This document shows, piece after piece, positions 36,082 to 44,119 of a stretch of 64,000 nt of DNA; position 1 is the first letter of the stretch; every line of letters starts with the position of its first letter. Origin of the DNA: Flavobacterium chilense. Its GTDB lineage: Bacteria; Bacteroidota; Bacteroidia; Flavobacteriales; Flavobacteriaceae. Below the pieces are notes generated by a model. The model saw only the letters and a program-made list of their open reading frames with translations. It made no database searches and was not told where the DNA came from. A program made the position numbers and the translations under genes. The DNA lies in the NCBI RefSeq assembly GCF_001602525.1, contig NZ_LSYT01000007.1:269867-333866 (forward strand). Reading direction: 5' to 3'.

Positions 36082-36240
36082 TTATTTTTTAGCGCAACAT
36101 TTTTTGTCTTTTTTGTCAGCTGTTTTTTTGCAGCAAGATTCTTTTTTAGCTTTATCTTTTTTAGGAGCTGGTGTTGTGTCTTGTGCTTGTAATCCAATTG
36201 TGAATAAAGCGATCGCTAAAACAGTAAATAATTTTTTCAT
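36082..36240 (-). CDS. Small exported Cys/Lys-rich peptide, 52 aa
   Basis: The frame runs from ATG at 36240 to TAA at 36082. The product starts MKKLFTVLAIALFTIGLQAQ, a clean signal peptide, followed by a 32-residue mature part rich in Lys with four Cys in two CC pairs (ESCCKK and KKCCAK). Supporting evidence: a -7 element at 36296-36303, a strong terminator, and the signal-peptide pattern. Possible roles are metal binding or a structural peptide; it is not recognised. Similar Lys/Cys peptides next to GIN/DUF4442 genes would strengthen the call. Confidence 0.75.
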   Translation of the reverse strand: MKKLFTVLAIALFTIGLQAQDTTPAPKKDKAKKESCCKKTADKKDKKCCAKK

Positions 36241-36295
36241 TTTTTGTTTAATTTAATTGTTAGTACTTTTCTTTTTTTTGATTGAAGATTTGATT

Positions 36296-36303
36296 CAAAT
36301 ATA
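36296..36303 (-). promoter_or_regulatory. Candidate -7 element of the 52-aa peptide gene
   Basis: TATATTTG on the minus strand, 55 nt before the ATG. A TTG lies upstream after 24 nt, longer than usual. Confidence 0.4.
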
Positions 36304-36433
36304 ATACGATTTAGTTTTAGAAATTGTCAACGATAAGTTAATGTCTATCGAAGAAATATTAAATTTTAAAACAAACTCTCTTTAACCTTTCCCTGAAACA
36401 ATTCTGTTGTTAATCTTTGTAAATAATACCGAA

Positions 36434-37585
36434 TTAAGCAATCCAGCCATCTTCTATTTTATCAACGACCCATTTATCATTTACTTTTTTAATATAGATT
36501 AGATATCCATATCCGCACAAACCACCACATTCAATTCCTGCGGTGAGAACGCCATATTTTTTTTCATCATCAAATTGAATTCTGCTTAGAAGAACTATTC
36601 CTGGTACCGAATAGCAACATTCATTATAAAATTTCCTATCATTTCCACGTGGTATTTTGGAAACATATTTAAGATGAAAAGCAGTATAAGCGTCCAATTT
36701 TTTTCTGTCTAGTTTATATTCAAGCGTATCCGCAACATTGTCTTTCGATATTACAGCATCTTTAAAATGTTCCTGAAGTTCTTTAGAATGGTCCCTTATA
36801 ATCACTTCATCAAAGAAAACAAGATCAACAGGGAATTTCTTTTGTTTAGATTCGGCTAGTTCTTTATTGAATCGTTTTTTTGATTCATTTCGTCTGTTCA
36901 ATTTATATTCCGATGGATCGACTCCCGAAGGCGCAGGTGGAACATAAGTCGGTATAGCATTTACCCAAACCGAATCAATAAGAGCTGGATAAACCTCATA
37001 AAATACCTCTTTTTCCAATTGTAAATCTTTCTCTTTATTGTTACAACTAGCCATTAAAGTGAAAAACAATAACAACATCGCAGTTTTAAAAAGGTTTTTT
37101 AAGCTGGAAAAATTCCATTTAGACTTTTTAGTTTTATTTAATTCTTCATGTGGATAATTATAAACTCCTATGCCGTCATCGTATATTTTCGGGTTACAAT
37201 TAAAAGATTCCAGAAATACAATAAGTCCATTTATTCCTCCGTAAGGATATGAATATGCATCGTATAGAAGTATACCTTTATTATGACTCGTCTCTTTCAA
37301 ATCAATATATTCTATTTCATAATTTATGGATAATAATTCAATGAGGGAATAGAAATGCCAACTTAGCTCCGTTTCTTCAGCTGTTTTAAAATTTGGTTTT
37401 AAATCCGAATCTAAGAATGTGAATTTTTCTAAGGAATATTTCGGAAATGTTTCAAACCAAAATTTATCATCTCTTCTAATAGAATTGTTTTTAGAATCTT
37501 TTAAAACTTCGAATGTGTCTTTTAAATCTTTAAAGTTTCCTTCATTTGTAAAATCGAATTCTATGTAACAATACTGATTCTCCAT
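36434..37585 (-). CDS. Two-part protein: unknown cytosolic-type domain joined to a lipoprotein
   Basis: 383 residues, family not recognised. Residues 1-150 form a soluble alpha/beta domain (MENQYCYIEFDFTNEG, FWFETFPKYSLEKFTFL, HFYSLIELLS, YGGINGLIVFLESFNC) that looks like small immunity-type or housekeeping proteins. Then a basic segment (KTKKSKWNF) leads to a hydrophobic stretch ending MLLLFFTLMASC (Cys181), exactly like a lipoprotein signal, and a 200-residue C-terminal domain with Cys-rich ends (YNECCYSV; IECGGLCGYGY). Residue 170 is a Met (37078) from which a 214-residue lipoprotein alone could start. Either this is a true fusion or two genes joined in frame. Confidence 0.7.
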   Translation of the reverse strand: MENQYCYIEFDFTNEGNFKDLKDTFEVLKDSKNNSIRRDDKFWFETFPKYSLEKFTFLDSDLKPNFKTAEETELSWHFYSLIELLSINYEIEYIDLKETSHNKGILLYDAYSYPYGGINGLIVFLESFNCNPKIYDDGIGVYNYPHEELNKTKKSKWNFSSLKNLFKTAMLLLFFTLMASCNNKEKDLQLEKEVFYEVYPALIDSVWVNAIPTYVPPAPSGVDPSEYKLNRRNESKKRFNKELAESKQKKFPVDLVFFDEVIIRDHSKELQEHFKDAVISKDNVADTLEYKLDRKKLDAYTAFHLKYVSKIPRGNDRKFYNECCYSVPGIVLLSRIQFDDEKKYGVLTAGIECGGLCGYGYLIYIKKVNDKWVVDKIEDGWIA

Positions 37586-37739
37586 ATTTAGCTTATTGAA
37601 AAGTTGTAATTTTTATTTTAATAAAGATTGAGTTGAACTTTTATCAAGCTAAGATATAATTTATTCGCCGCTAAAATCTGTTTTATAAACACACTTTCTA
37701 AATGAACTTAAATCACTCATATGGTTAAAAAAAAAACTA

Positions 37740-39992
37740 TTAATAATTCAGATTCAATCCAAAGCCAACTCCCATATCACTATCATAATGGGTTGTGATT
37801 CCAAAGTTTCGGCCAGCGATATATTTTAGACCCGCCATATATTCTTTATCTGTATTCCACATCAAATTCATTCGTAAACGTCTCGAAAGCGGAATATCTT
37901 TTCGCTCAAACTGAACCCTTACATTTCCATCGGTGTAAACCTCAACCTGAGCTTTTACAAGCATTGGCAACGTATATTCGATACCCGCACTAAAAACGGA
38001 ACGATTGTCTTTGGTATTCTTTTGCCCGAACATATTTTGTTCCTGCTCGTCCATTCCCATTCTTCTGTAACGCCAATCGAAACCTATAAAAGGCATAAAC
38101 CATTGCATTTTACCAATATATCGACCAATATGTGTTTCGGTTTCATAACCATGTTCATTGTTATAACCCAATCTCCATTCCGTTCCAATGCTCCAGCGCG
38201 TGTTGCTGAACATTGCTTCACCGTCATTTCCGTTTGATGCAAAATCATTTTCCGCCATAAAATGAAACATTCGATCGTCCATTTTTAGCATTTTGTACGC
38301 CATTTTAGGATCATGAATCAACGGATTTGGAGCTGAATTTTCATAAGTAAAGATGCGTCCCATTCCCGCCATCATGTGATATAAGATATGACAGTGAAAA
38401 AACCAATCGCCATCGGCATTTGCCTGAAACTCGATTGTATCGGTTTCCATTGGCATAATATCAATTACATTTTTTAACGGAGAATAATCACCATGTTCAT
38501 TCAAAATTCTGAAATCGTGTCCGTGTAAATGCATTGGGTGGCGCATCATCGATCCGTTATACAATACAATACGTACGTTTTCGCCTTTTTTGATTAAGAT
38601 TTTATCCGTTTCAGAAATTACTTTATTGTCTAAACTCCAAACATAACGGTTCATATTTCCTGATAATTCAAAACGTAATTCTTTTACCGGAGCATCTTTT
38701 GGTAAAGTTGTCACGGTTGGAGATTTCAGCATTCCGTAATTCAAAGTCGTAATCTCGGCAGTTTCTGTAGAATCGCTCGACATTTTCATATCGTCCATTT
38801 TCATGCCTTCCATATTATGCATCGAATGATCTTCGGTTTTTGTTGATTCGTCTTCGCCCGAAATTTCAGGATACATTACAGCATTCATGTCCATTTTGTT
38901 CAGAGACATTCTCATACCCATATCGTTCATTTCGCCGTTCATCTTCATCATATCATTCATCATTTTCATGCCTTCAAAATATTTTAATTTCGGAAGATGG
39001 GAAACAGGCTGTTTGACGCCGTCTCCTAAAAACAATGAAGCTGATCCGGTTCTATCTTCGGCTGTAGCCAAAAAAGCAAAGGATTTGTTGTCTTCAGGAA
39101 TCGTCACGACAATATCATAAGTCTCAGAAACTGCAATAATCAATCGGTCCACTTCTACAGGTTCAACATCGTTTCCGTCGCTGGCCACAACCGTTATTTT
39201 TCCGCCGCCATAAGTCAGCCAGAAATAACTCGAAGCGCCTCCGTTTGCAATTCGCAATCTGACTTTATCGCCTGTTTTAAATTGAGAAAGCTGATCTTCA
39301 TTTTTTCCGTTAATTAAAAACTTCTCATAATAAACATCACTTACATCCATGGCATTCATACGTTTCCATTCGTTGGTGACTTTGGTCGAAAATTGTCCTT
39401 TTTGAATTGCTTCGGCATAACTTTGAGTGGTTCCTTTTTTTATAGCAAACCAATCATTAGCATTATGCAGCATTCGTTGTACATTTTCCGGTTTAAGATC
39501 TGTCCATTCGCTTAAAATAACCGGAACTGTTGGTAAATCGTCAATCCCTTTTCTAAAAGTAGAGTCGTCTTTCTTCTTATTAATAATAAAAAGTCCGTAC
39601 AAACCAATTTGTTCCTGTAATCCCGAATGACTGTGATACCAATAGGTTCCGTTCTGGATAATTGGGAACGTATATTTATGGGTTGTTCCTGGTTTAATGG
39701 GCATTTGCGTTAAATAAGGAACACCGTCTTCTTTATTCGGAAGAAATAATCCGTGCCAGTGCATGGCTGTATCTTCGTTTTTTAATTCGTTATGAACATA
39801 AATTTCGGCAATATCACCTTCGGTAAAAGTGAGTGTTGGCATCGGAATTTTTCCGTTTACCGTAAGAGCCCGTTTTTCTTTTCCTGAAAAATTGACAATC
39901 GTGTCCCGAACGTATAAATCGTAACGAACCACTTTTTGTGCTTGTGTACTAAAAGCAATCAAAAAGACAATAAGAATAGTATATAATTTCAT
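37740..39992 (-). CDS. Multicopper oxidase fused to a CopB-like outer-membrane domain
   Basis: 750 residues. Signal peptide 1-18 (FLIAFSTQA). Cupredoxin domains carry all copper ligands: MHWHGLF near 78, YWYHSHSG near 118, HPMHLHGHDF near 484, and HCHILYHMMAGM near 533. A Met/His/Asp-rich insertion (about 335-400, e.g. MKMMNDMMKMNGEMNDMG) resembles the copper-binding repeats of CopA/PcoA. From about residue 575 the sequence becomes CopB-like: SIGTEWRLGYNNEHGYETET, FDWRYRRMGM and beta strands ending in NLNY. So copper oxidation and an outer-membrane beta domain are in one chain. It starts 9 nt after the P-type ATPase stop, so the two are cotranscribed. Confidence 0.88.
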   Translation of the reverse strand: MKLYTILIVFLIAFSTQAQKVVRYDLYVRDTIVNFSGKEKRALTVNGKIPMPTLTFTEGDIAEIYVHNELKNEDTAMHWHGLFLPNKEDGVPYLTQMPIKPGTTHKYTFPIIQNGTYWYHSHSGLQEQIGLYGLFIINKKKDDSTFRKGIDDLPTVPVILSEWTDLKPENVQRMLHNANDWFAIKKGTTQSYAEAIQKGQFSTKVTNEWKRMNAMDVSDVYYEKFLINGKNEDQLSQFKTGDKVRLRIANGGASSYFWLTYGGGKITVVASDGNDVEPVEVDRLIIAVSETYDIVVTIPEDNKSFAFLATAEDRTGSASLFLGDGVKQPVSHLPKLKYFEGMKMMNDMMKMNGEMNDMGMRMSLNKMDMNAVMYPEISGEDESTKTEDHSMHNMEGMKMDDMKMSSDSTETAEITTLNYGMLKSPTVTTLPKDAPVKELRFELSGNMNRYVWSLDNKVISETDKILIKKGENVRIVLYNGSMMRHPMHLHGHDFRILNEHGDYSPLKNVIDIMPMETDTIEFQANADGDWFFHCHILYHMMAGMGRIFTYENSAPNPLIHDPKMAYKMLKMDDRMFHFMAENDFASNGNDGEAMFSNTRWSIGTEWRLGYNNEHGYETETHIGRYIGKMQWFMPFIGFDWRYRRMGMDEQEQNMFGQKNTKDNRSVFSAGIEYTLPMLVKAQVEVYTDGNVRVQFERKDIPLSRRLRMNLMWNTDKEYMAGLKYIAGRNFGITTHYDSDMGVGFGLNLNY

Positions 39993-40001
39993 CTTGATTT
40001 T

Positions 40002-42542
40002 TTAAAGGTTTAGATTTCGCAATCGTAAGGCATTTACAATTACCGAAACCGAACTTAGGCTCATTGCCAGCGCGGCTAACATTGGCGAAAGCAAAATTCC
40101 GAATACAGGATATAAAATTCCTGCTGCAATTGGAACTCCTAAAACATTGTAGATAAAAGCGAAAAATAAATTCTGTTTGATATTTTTCATAACCGAAAAA
40201 CTTAATTTTTTAGCTTTTACAATTCCGTTTAAGTCACCTTTTACGAGTGTTATTTTAGCACTTTCGATGGCAACATCAGTTCCGGTTCCCATTGCGATTC
40301 CAATATTTGCCTGTGCTAAAGCCGGAGCATCGTTGATTCCGTCACCCGCCATGGCAACAATTTTACCTTCAGCTTGCAAACGCTGGATTTCTTTCAGTTT
40401 ATCTTCCGGAAGGCAATCGGCTTTAAACGAACTTAAATGTAAACGATCTGCAACAGCTTTGGCAGTATTGCCATTATCTCCCGTCATCATAATTACTTCT
40501 ACACCCTGATCGATTAATTCTTTGATCGCTTTGGCGCTATTTTCTTTGATGGCATCTGTAATCGTTACATATCCTGAAACGGTATTGTCTACAGCAATAT
40601 AGGAGACAGTTTTACCCAGATTTTGTTCGGCAATAATTTTGTTTTCGATATCATCTGAAATCGAAGTACCGACCTGATCCATTAGTTTTTTATTTCCTAA
40701 AGCTACTTTTACATTACTGACTGTTCCTGTAACTCCTTTTCCGGCAACGGCTTCAAAGTCCGGAACATCCAGAATCGTTTGACTTTTAGCTTTGGCAAAA
40801 TTTACTACGGCTTGCGCCAAAGGATGCTCGCTGTGCTGATTGAGTGAAGCGATTTTTTGCAATAAATCATCTTCATTATTATGAATGGCGTAGATTTTTT
40901 CGACAGATGGTTTTCCTTCGGTAATCGTTCCGGTTTTATCTGTTATTAAAACATCTATTTTACTCATGTTTTCGAGTGCTTCGGCATTTTTTATCAATAT
41001 ACCAGCTTGTGCTCCTTTACCCACGCCCACCATTACAGACATTGGGGTTGCTAATCCTAATGCACAAGGACAGGCAATAATCAAAACAGCAATAGCATTA
41101 ATTAATCCGTAGATATAAGCCGGTTCCGGACCAAATTTTGCCCAGACAAAAAAGGTAATAATAGCAATAATGACCACCGTTGGAACAAAATATTTTGCTA
41201 CACGATCGGCTAATTTTTGAATTGGCGCTCTCGAACGACTTGCATCATTTACCATTTGTATAATTTGAGAAAGCAAGGTTTCAGATCCCACTTTTTCTGC
41301 AATCATGACAAATGATTTAGTTCCGTTTATAGTTCCCGCAATTACAGCGTCGCCCACTTTTTTATCCACCGGAATTGGTTCTCCGGTAATCATAGCTTCG
41401 TCAATACTGCTTTTTCCGGTTGTAATTTTTCCGTCAACCGGAATTTTTTCTCCTGGTTTTACACGAAGTAAATCTCCTTTTTTAATGTTGTGAATCGAAA
41501 TTACCTTATCATTTCCGTTTTCTACCAAAGTGGCTTCGGTGGGAGCCAGTTTCAATAAAGCTTTTATGGCTCCGTTTGTTTGTCCGTGCGCTTTGGCTTC
41601 TAATAATTGTCCTAATAAAACCAAAGTTATAATTACGGTTGCCGCTTCAAAATAAAGATGAATGGTTCCGTGATGTGATTTAAATTCTGAAGGAAAAATA
41701 TCGGGAAAGAACATGCCGCCAATACTAAACAAAAAGGCAACTCCGGTTCCAATTCCAATAAGCGTAAACATGTTTAAATTCCAGGTAATAATGGATTTGT
41801 AAGCACGAACAAAAAACATCCAGCCTGCGTAAAAAAGTACGGGAATAGAGAATAAGAACTGAACCCAGTTCCAGCTTTCTATAGACATTATGTTATAAAG
41901 CGGATTATTAGGAATCATTTCTGACATTGAAATAATAAAGATGGGAAGTGTGAATAGTATCGCAATCTTCATTTTCTTTAATAAATCTGTATAGGTTTTG
42001 TTCTCTTCAGTTTCAGAAGCCTGCATTGGAACTAAATCCATACCACAAATCGGGCAGTCGCCGGGTTCGTTCGAAACAACTTCCGGATGCATTGGGCAAG
42101 TAAATTGAGTTGTGTTTATAGCAACTTCCGGAACTAAATCCATACCGCAAACGGGACAATCTCCAGGTTTGTTATAGGTTTTGTCGCCTTCGCAGTGCAT
42201 TGGGCAATAATAAACTCCGGTTGTATTATGGTGATGAGTTACAGTTGCTGTTTTTTTGTGATGATGTCCTTCGTGATTGTCTTTCTTCTGACCTGAACAA
42301 CATGATTTAACGGAAGCTTCTGGAGTATTTTTAGATGAGGTCATCTCAATAGTATATTTTCCGGCTTCGGTTAAAACTTCCTGAAATTTTTCGGTAGGAA
42401 CATGTTTTTCCATTGTTATAGTCGCCAATGGAGGATTTAGCGTTACTTCTGCCTGAATTCCTTCAACTGTATTTAAAGTTTTTTCGACTTTTTTACGACA
42501 GCCATCACACGACATTCCTGAAATTATATATTGATGAGTCAT
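40002..42542 (-). CDS. Copper-translocating P1B-type ATPase
   Basis: 846 residues. Exports Cu from the cytosol with ATP. Order: an HMA domain with GMSCDGC (Cys12/Cys15), a His-rich linker (EGHHHKKTATVTHHH near 93), two heavy-metal-binding modules (YYCPMHCEGDKTYNKPGDCP and FTCPMHPEVVSNEPGDCP, each followed by CGMDLVP), eight membrane helices with the CPC motif IACPCALGLATP, TGEP, DKTGT and the hinge GDGINDAPAL. Cu(I) is likely from CPC, but Ag or other metals cannot be excluded. First gene of the operon with the multicopper oxidase; a dyad lies in the promoter region. Confidence 0.95.
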   Translation of the reverse strand: MTHQYIISGMSCDGCRKKVEKTLNTVEGIQAEVTLNPPLATITMEKHVPTEKFQEVLTEAGKYTIEMTSSKNTPEASVKSCCSGQKKDNHEGHHHKKTATVTHHHNTTGVYYCPMHCEGDKTYNKPGDCPVCGMDLVPEVAINTTQFTCPMHPEVVSNEPGDCPICGMDLVPMQASETEENKTYTDLLKKMKIAILFTLPIFIISMSEMIPNNPLYNIMSIESWNWVQFLFSIPVLFYAGWMFFVRAYKSIITWNLNMFTLIGIGTGVAFLFSIGGMFFPDIFPSEFKSHHGTIHLYFEAATVIITLVLLGQLLEAKAHGQTNGAIKALLKLAPTEATLVENGNDKVISIHNIKKGDLLRVKPGEKIPVDGKITTGKSSIDEAMITGEPIPVDKKVGDAVIAGTINGTKSFVMIAEKVGSETLLSQIIQMVNDASRSRAPIQKLADRVAKYFVPTVVIIAIITFFVWAKFGPEPAYIYGLINAIAVLIIACPCALGLATPMSVMVGVGKGAQAGILIKNAEALENMSKIDVLITDKTGTITEGKPSVEKIYAIHNNEDDLLQKIASLNQHSEHPLAQAVVNFAKAKSQTILDVPDFEAVAGKGVTGTVSNVKVALGNKKLMDQVGTSISDDIENKIIAEQNLGKTVSYIAVDNTVSGYVTITDAIKENSAKAIKELIDQGVEVIMMTGDNGNTAKAVADRLHLSSFKADCLPEDKLKEIQRLQAEGKIVAMAGDGINDAPALAQANIGIAMGTGTDVAIESAKITLVKGDLNGIVKAKKLSFSVMKNIKQNLFFAFIYNVLGVPIAAGILYPVFGILLSPMLAALAMSLSSVSVIVNALRLRNLNL

Positions 42543-42578
42543 TGTTTTATCTTTTATTAGTTATTACAATGCAAATTT

Positions 42579-42599
42579 CCGAAGTAACGTTTACTTCGG
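42579..42599. promoter_or_regulatory. Candidate operator: dyad upstream of the copper ATPase
   Basis: CCGAAGTA, 5-nt centre ACGTT, TACTTCGG: a perfect 8-bp dyad 36 nt before the ATPase start. On the minus strand it is followed directly by GAAATTTG, one base from the -7 consensus, so the dyad sits in the -33/-7 spacer. This is the layout of a metalloregulator operator. The HMA-AraC protein encoded nearby is a candidate binder (inference). Confidence 0.55.
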
Positions 42600-42645
42600 T
42601 TTGTATAATTTTGAGAATGATTTGTAATATTTATGAAAAGAGATT

Positions 42646-42718
42646 TAACTGCAAAGCGCACAAAGGTTTTTTTGATCTCGTTTTATAGTAATCTCGCAAA
42701 GGCGCAAAGGCGCAAAGC
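42646..42718. repeat. CGCAAAGG short tandem repeat
   Basis: ACTGCAAAGCGCACAAAGG at 42648-42666 and then three tandem 8-nt units CGCAAAGG at 42695-42718. Same unit as the repeats around the trxB terminator at 30.6-30.7 kb. Confidence 0.65.
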
Positions 42719-42742
42719 TTTTTTTTAAACCTTGCGAAAAAA

Positions 42743-42823
42743 AACATAGCCCAGGGTTTTAACCTTGGGATGCATATTGTAATGAATTCGTTGCGTTCCA
42801 ATGGTTGAAACCATTGGCTATGT
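42743..42823. repeat. 81-bp structured intergenic element with nested hairpins
   Basis: The ends AACATAGCC (42743-42751) and GGCTATGTT (42815-42823) are exact complements. Each end contains its own small hairpin: CCCAGGGTTTTAACCTTGGG at left and CCAATGGTTGAAACCATTGG at right. The middle (TGCATATTGTAATGAATTCG) has no clear structure. Non-coding, probably a MITE- or REP-like repeat. Confidence 0.7.
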
Positions 42824-42857
42824 TTATCATTTTTGTGAACCTTACGTAAACCTTTGC

Positions 42858-42875
42858 TCCCGATAGCTATCAGGA
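42858..42875. repeat. Short near-palindrome before the HMA-AraC gene stop
   Basis: TCCCGATAGCTATCAGGA, an 18-bp palindrome with one mismatched pair, 16 nt after the stop codon of the HMA-AraC gene on the minus strand. It may be a terminator stem without a strong T-run, or a dispersed repeat. Confidence 0.45.
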
Positions 42876-42890
42876 TTGCGTTAAAAAAAA

Positions 42891-43451
42891 TTACAAATTC
42901 TCTATTTGAATGCGTTTTTTGTCTTTCAGCTGTTTGAAATAAGTAGGCGTGAAACCTGTAATTTTCTTGAACTGATTGCTTAAATGTGCCACATTGCTAT
43001 AGTTTAACATGTCGGCAATTTCACTTAACGAAAGTTCATTGTAAATCAACAGCTCTTTTACTTTTTCGATTTTCTGGCTGATAAAATATTTTTCGATGGT
43101 AGTATTTTCAATTTCCGAGAACAGATTACTCAATGTACTGTAATCCTGGTTGAGGTTTTCTACTAAATAATCAGATAAATTGACTTTGAGTTCGTTGTTT
43201 TTGTGATGAACCAAATCGACAATAAGATTTTTGATTTTTTCAATGGTCTTACTCTTTTTATCATCGATAAAATCGAAACCTAAGGCTTGCAGATTTTTCA
43301 GTAGAATTTCTTTTTGAGAATCAGCAATATCATGTTGCAGTTCGACTTCGCCTAATTCAACAGAAATAGTCTGAAGTCCGAGTTTTTCAAACTCAGACTT
43401 CACAACCATTTTACAGCGACCGCACACCATGTTTTTGATGTAGAGCGTCAT
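42891..43451 (-). CDS. HMA domain - AraC-type HTH fusion regulator
   Basis: 186 residues from ATG at 43451 (MTLYIKNMVCGRCKMVV); an in-frame ATG at 43484 lies within the preceding gene. The N-terminal 65 residues are an HMA-like ferredoxin fold with the metal pair Cys10-Gly-Arg-Cys13. Residues about 95-186 are an AraC-type double HTH (LSLSEIADMLNYSNVAHLSN, QFKKITGFTPTYFKQLK). The likely job is direct sensing of cytosolic Cu(I) or a related metal and control of the adjacent efflux genes. It starts 2 nt after the DUF3347 stop and lies 349 nt upstream of the ATPase operon start. Confidence 0.88.
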   Translation of the reverse strand: MTLYIKNMVCGRCKMVVKSEFEKLGLQTISVELGEVELQHDIADSQKEILLKNLQALGFDFIDDKKSKTIEKIKNLIVDLVHHKNNELKVNLSDYLVENLNQDYSTLSNLFSEIENTTIEKYFISQKIEKVKELLIYNELSLSEIADMLNYSNVAHLSNQFKKITGFTPTYFKQLKDKKRIQIENL

Positions 43452-43453
43452 AT

Positions 43454-43984
43454 TTATTTGATGGTTTCTACCACGTTTCCGCAAGTTAACATTGAAGAAC
43501 CATAATACGGATTCTTAACTGCTTTTTCTTTGCTTAACCAGTCTGCATCAGCCATTGGGCAATATTGTTTGTAAACAACTTCAGTTGATTTCGAAACTTT
43601 AATCAGCTCATAAGTATTTTTTGAAAGCGATTTGAAAGTTTCACGTTGTTTTTTAAGATCTGAAGTAGTCGAAATACTTTTGGCATCAGCAGTTAATTTT
43701 TTTACCACTTTCATCCAGGCAGTATGCTCATTGGTTTTTAGTTTATCCATTTTTACAGCAGTAATTGCCGTTAATAGATCCTGTGCTTTTGCCGAAGTTA
43801 ATTTGGCATCGCTTTTTATTAAAGCGTCTTTTACAGTAAAGTAAGCATCGTAAACCGTTTGTAACTGACTTGAATCAGTAGTTTCTGCGATTGTTGCTGT
43901 TTGATTTGTATTTGCCTGAGTAAAATTTGCAGAGAATAATAATAATGTAATTACTATTGCTATAGTTGCTATTGAATTTTTCAT
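43454..43984 (-). CDS. DUF3347 exported protein
   Basis: 176 residues. Signal peptide 1-24 (ATIAIVITLLLFSANFTQA). The conserved DUF3347 pattern is seen: VYDAYFTVKDALIKSDAKL near 44, and at the C-terminus VYKQYCPMADADWLS and NPYYGSSMLTCGNVVE. The C-terminal CPM, His-free but Met/Cys-bearing, resembles copper sites of CusB/CusF-linked proteins; DUF3347 is often next to metal-efflux genes. Likely a periplasmic copper carrier or adaptor (inference). Same operon as the HMA-AraC gene. Confidence 0.87.
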   Translation of the reverse strand: MKNSIATIAIVITLLLFSANFTQANTNQTATIAETTDSSQLQTVYDAYFTVKDALIKSDAKLTSAKAQDLLTAITAVKMDKLKTNEHTAWMKVVKKLTADAKSISTTSDLKKQRETFKSLSKNTYELIKVSKSTEVVYKQYCPMADADWLSKEKAVKNPYYGSSMLTCGNVVETIK

Positions 43985-44001
43985 TGTATGTGATTTTTTG
44001 A

Positions 44002-44023
44002 TAGAGAATTTATATTTTCTCTA
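44002..44023. promoter_or_regulatory. Inverted repeat upstream of DUF3347 gene
   Basis: TAGAGAA / TTCTCTA with an 8-nt centre, 18 nt before the ATG on the minus strand. Could be an operator or a leader hairpin; weak evidence. Confidence 0.35.
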
Positions 44024-44119
44024 AAGTTAAATAATTTTAATTTTTCTTTGCGAGCTTAGCGTAAATCTTAATGTGTTTTACGGTTAAACCCGACCCAATT
44101 ATGGCTGTCAGAAATACAA

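Noticed and set aside
35973..36197. 74-codon minus-strand frame over the repeat and the 52-aa gene
   Set aside because: It crosses the inverted repeat and terminator and is Lys-rich by chance; the 52-aa frame with signal peptide is better.
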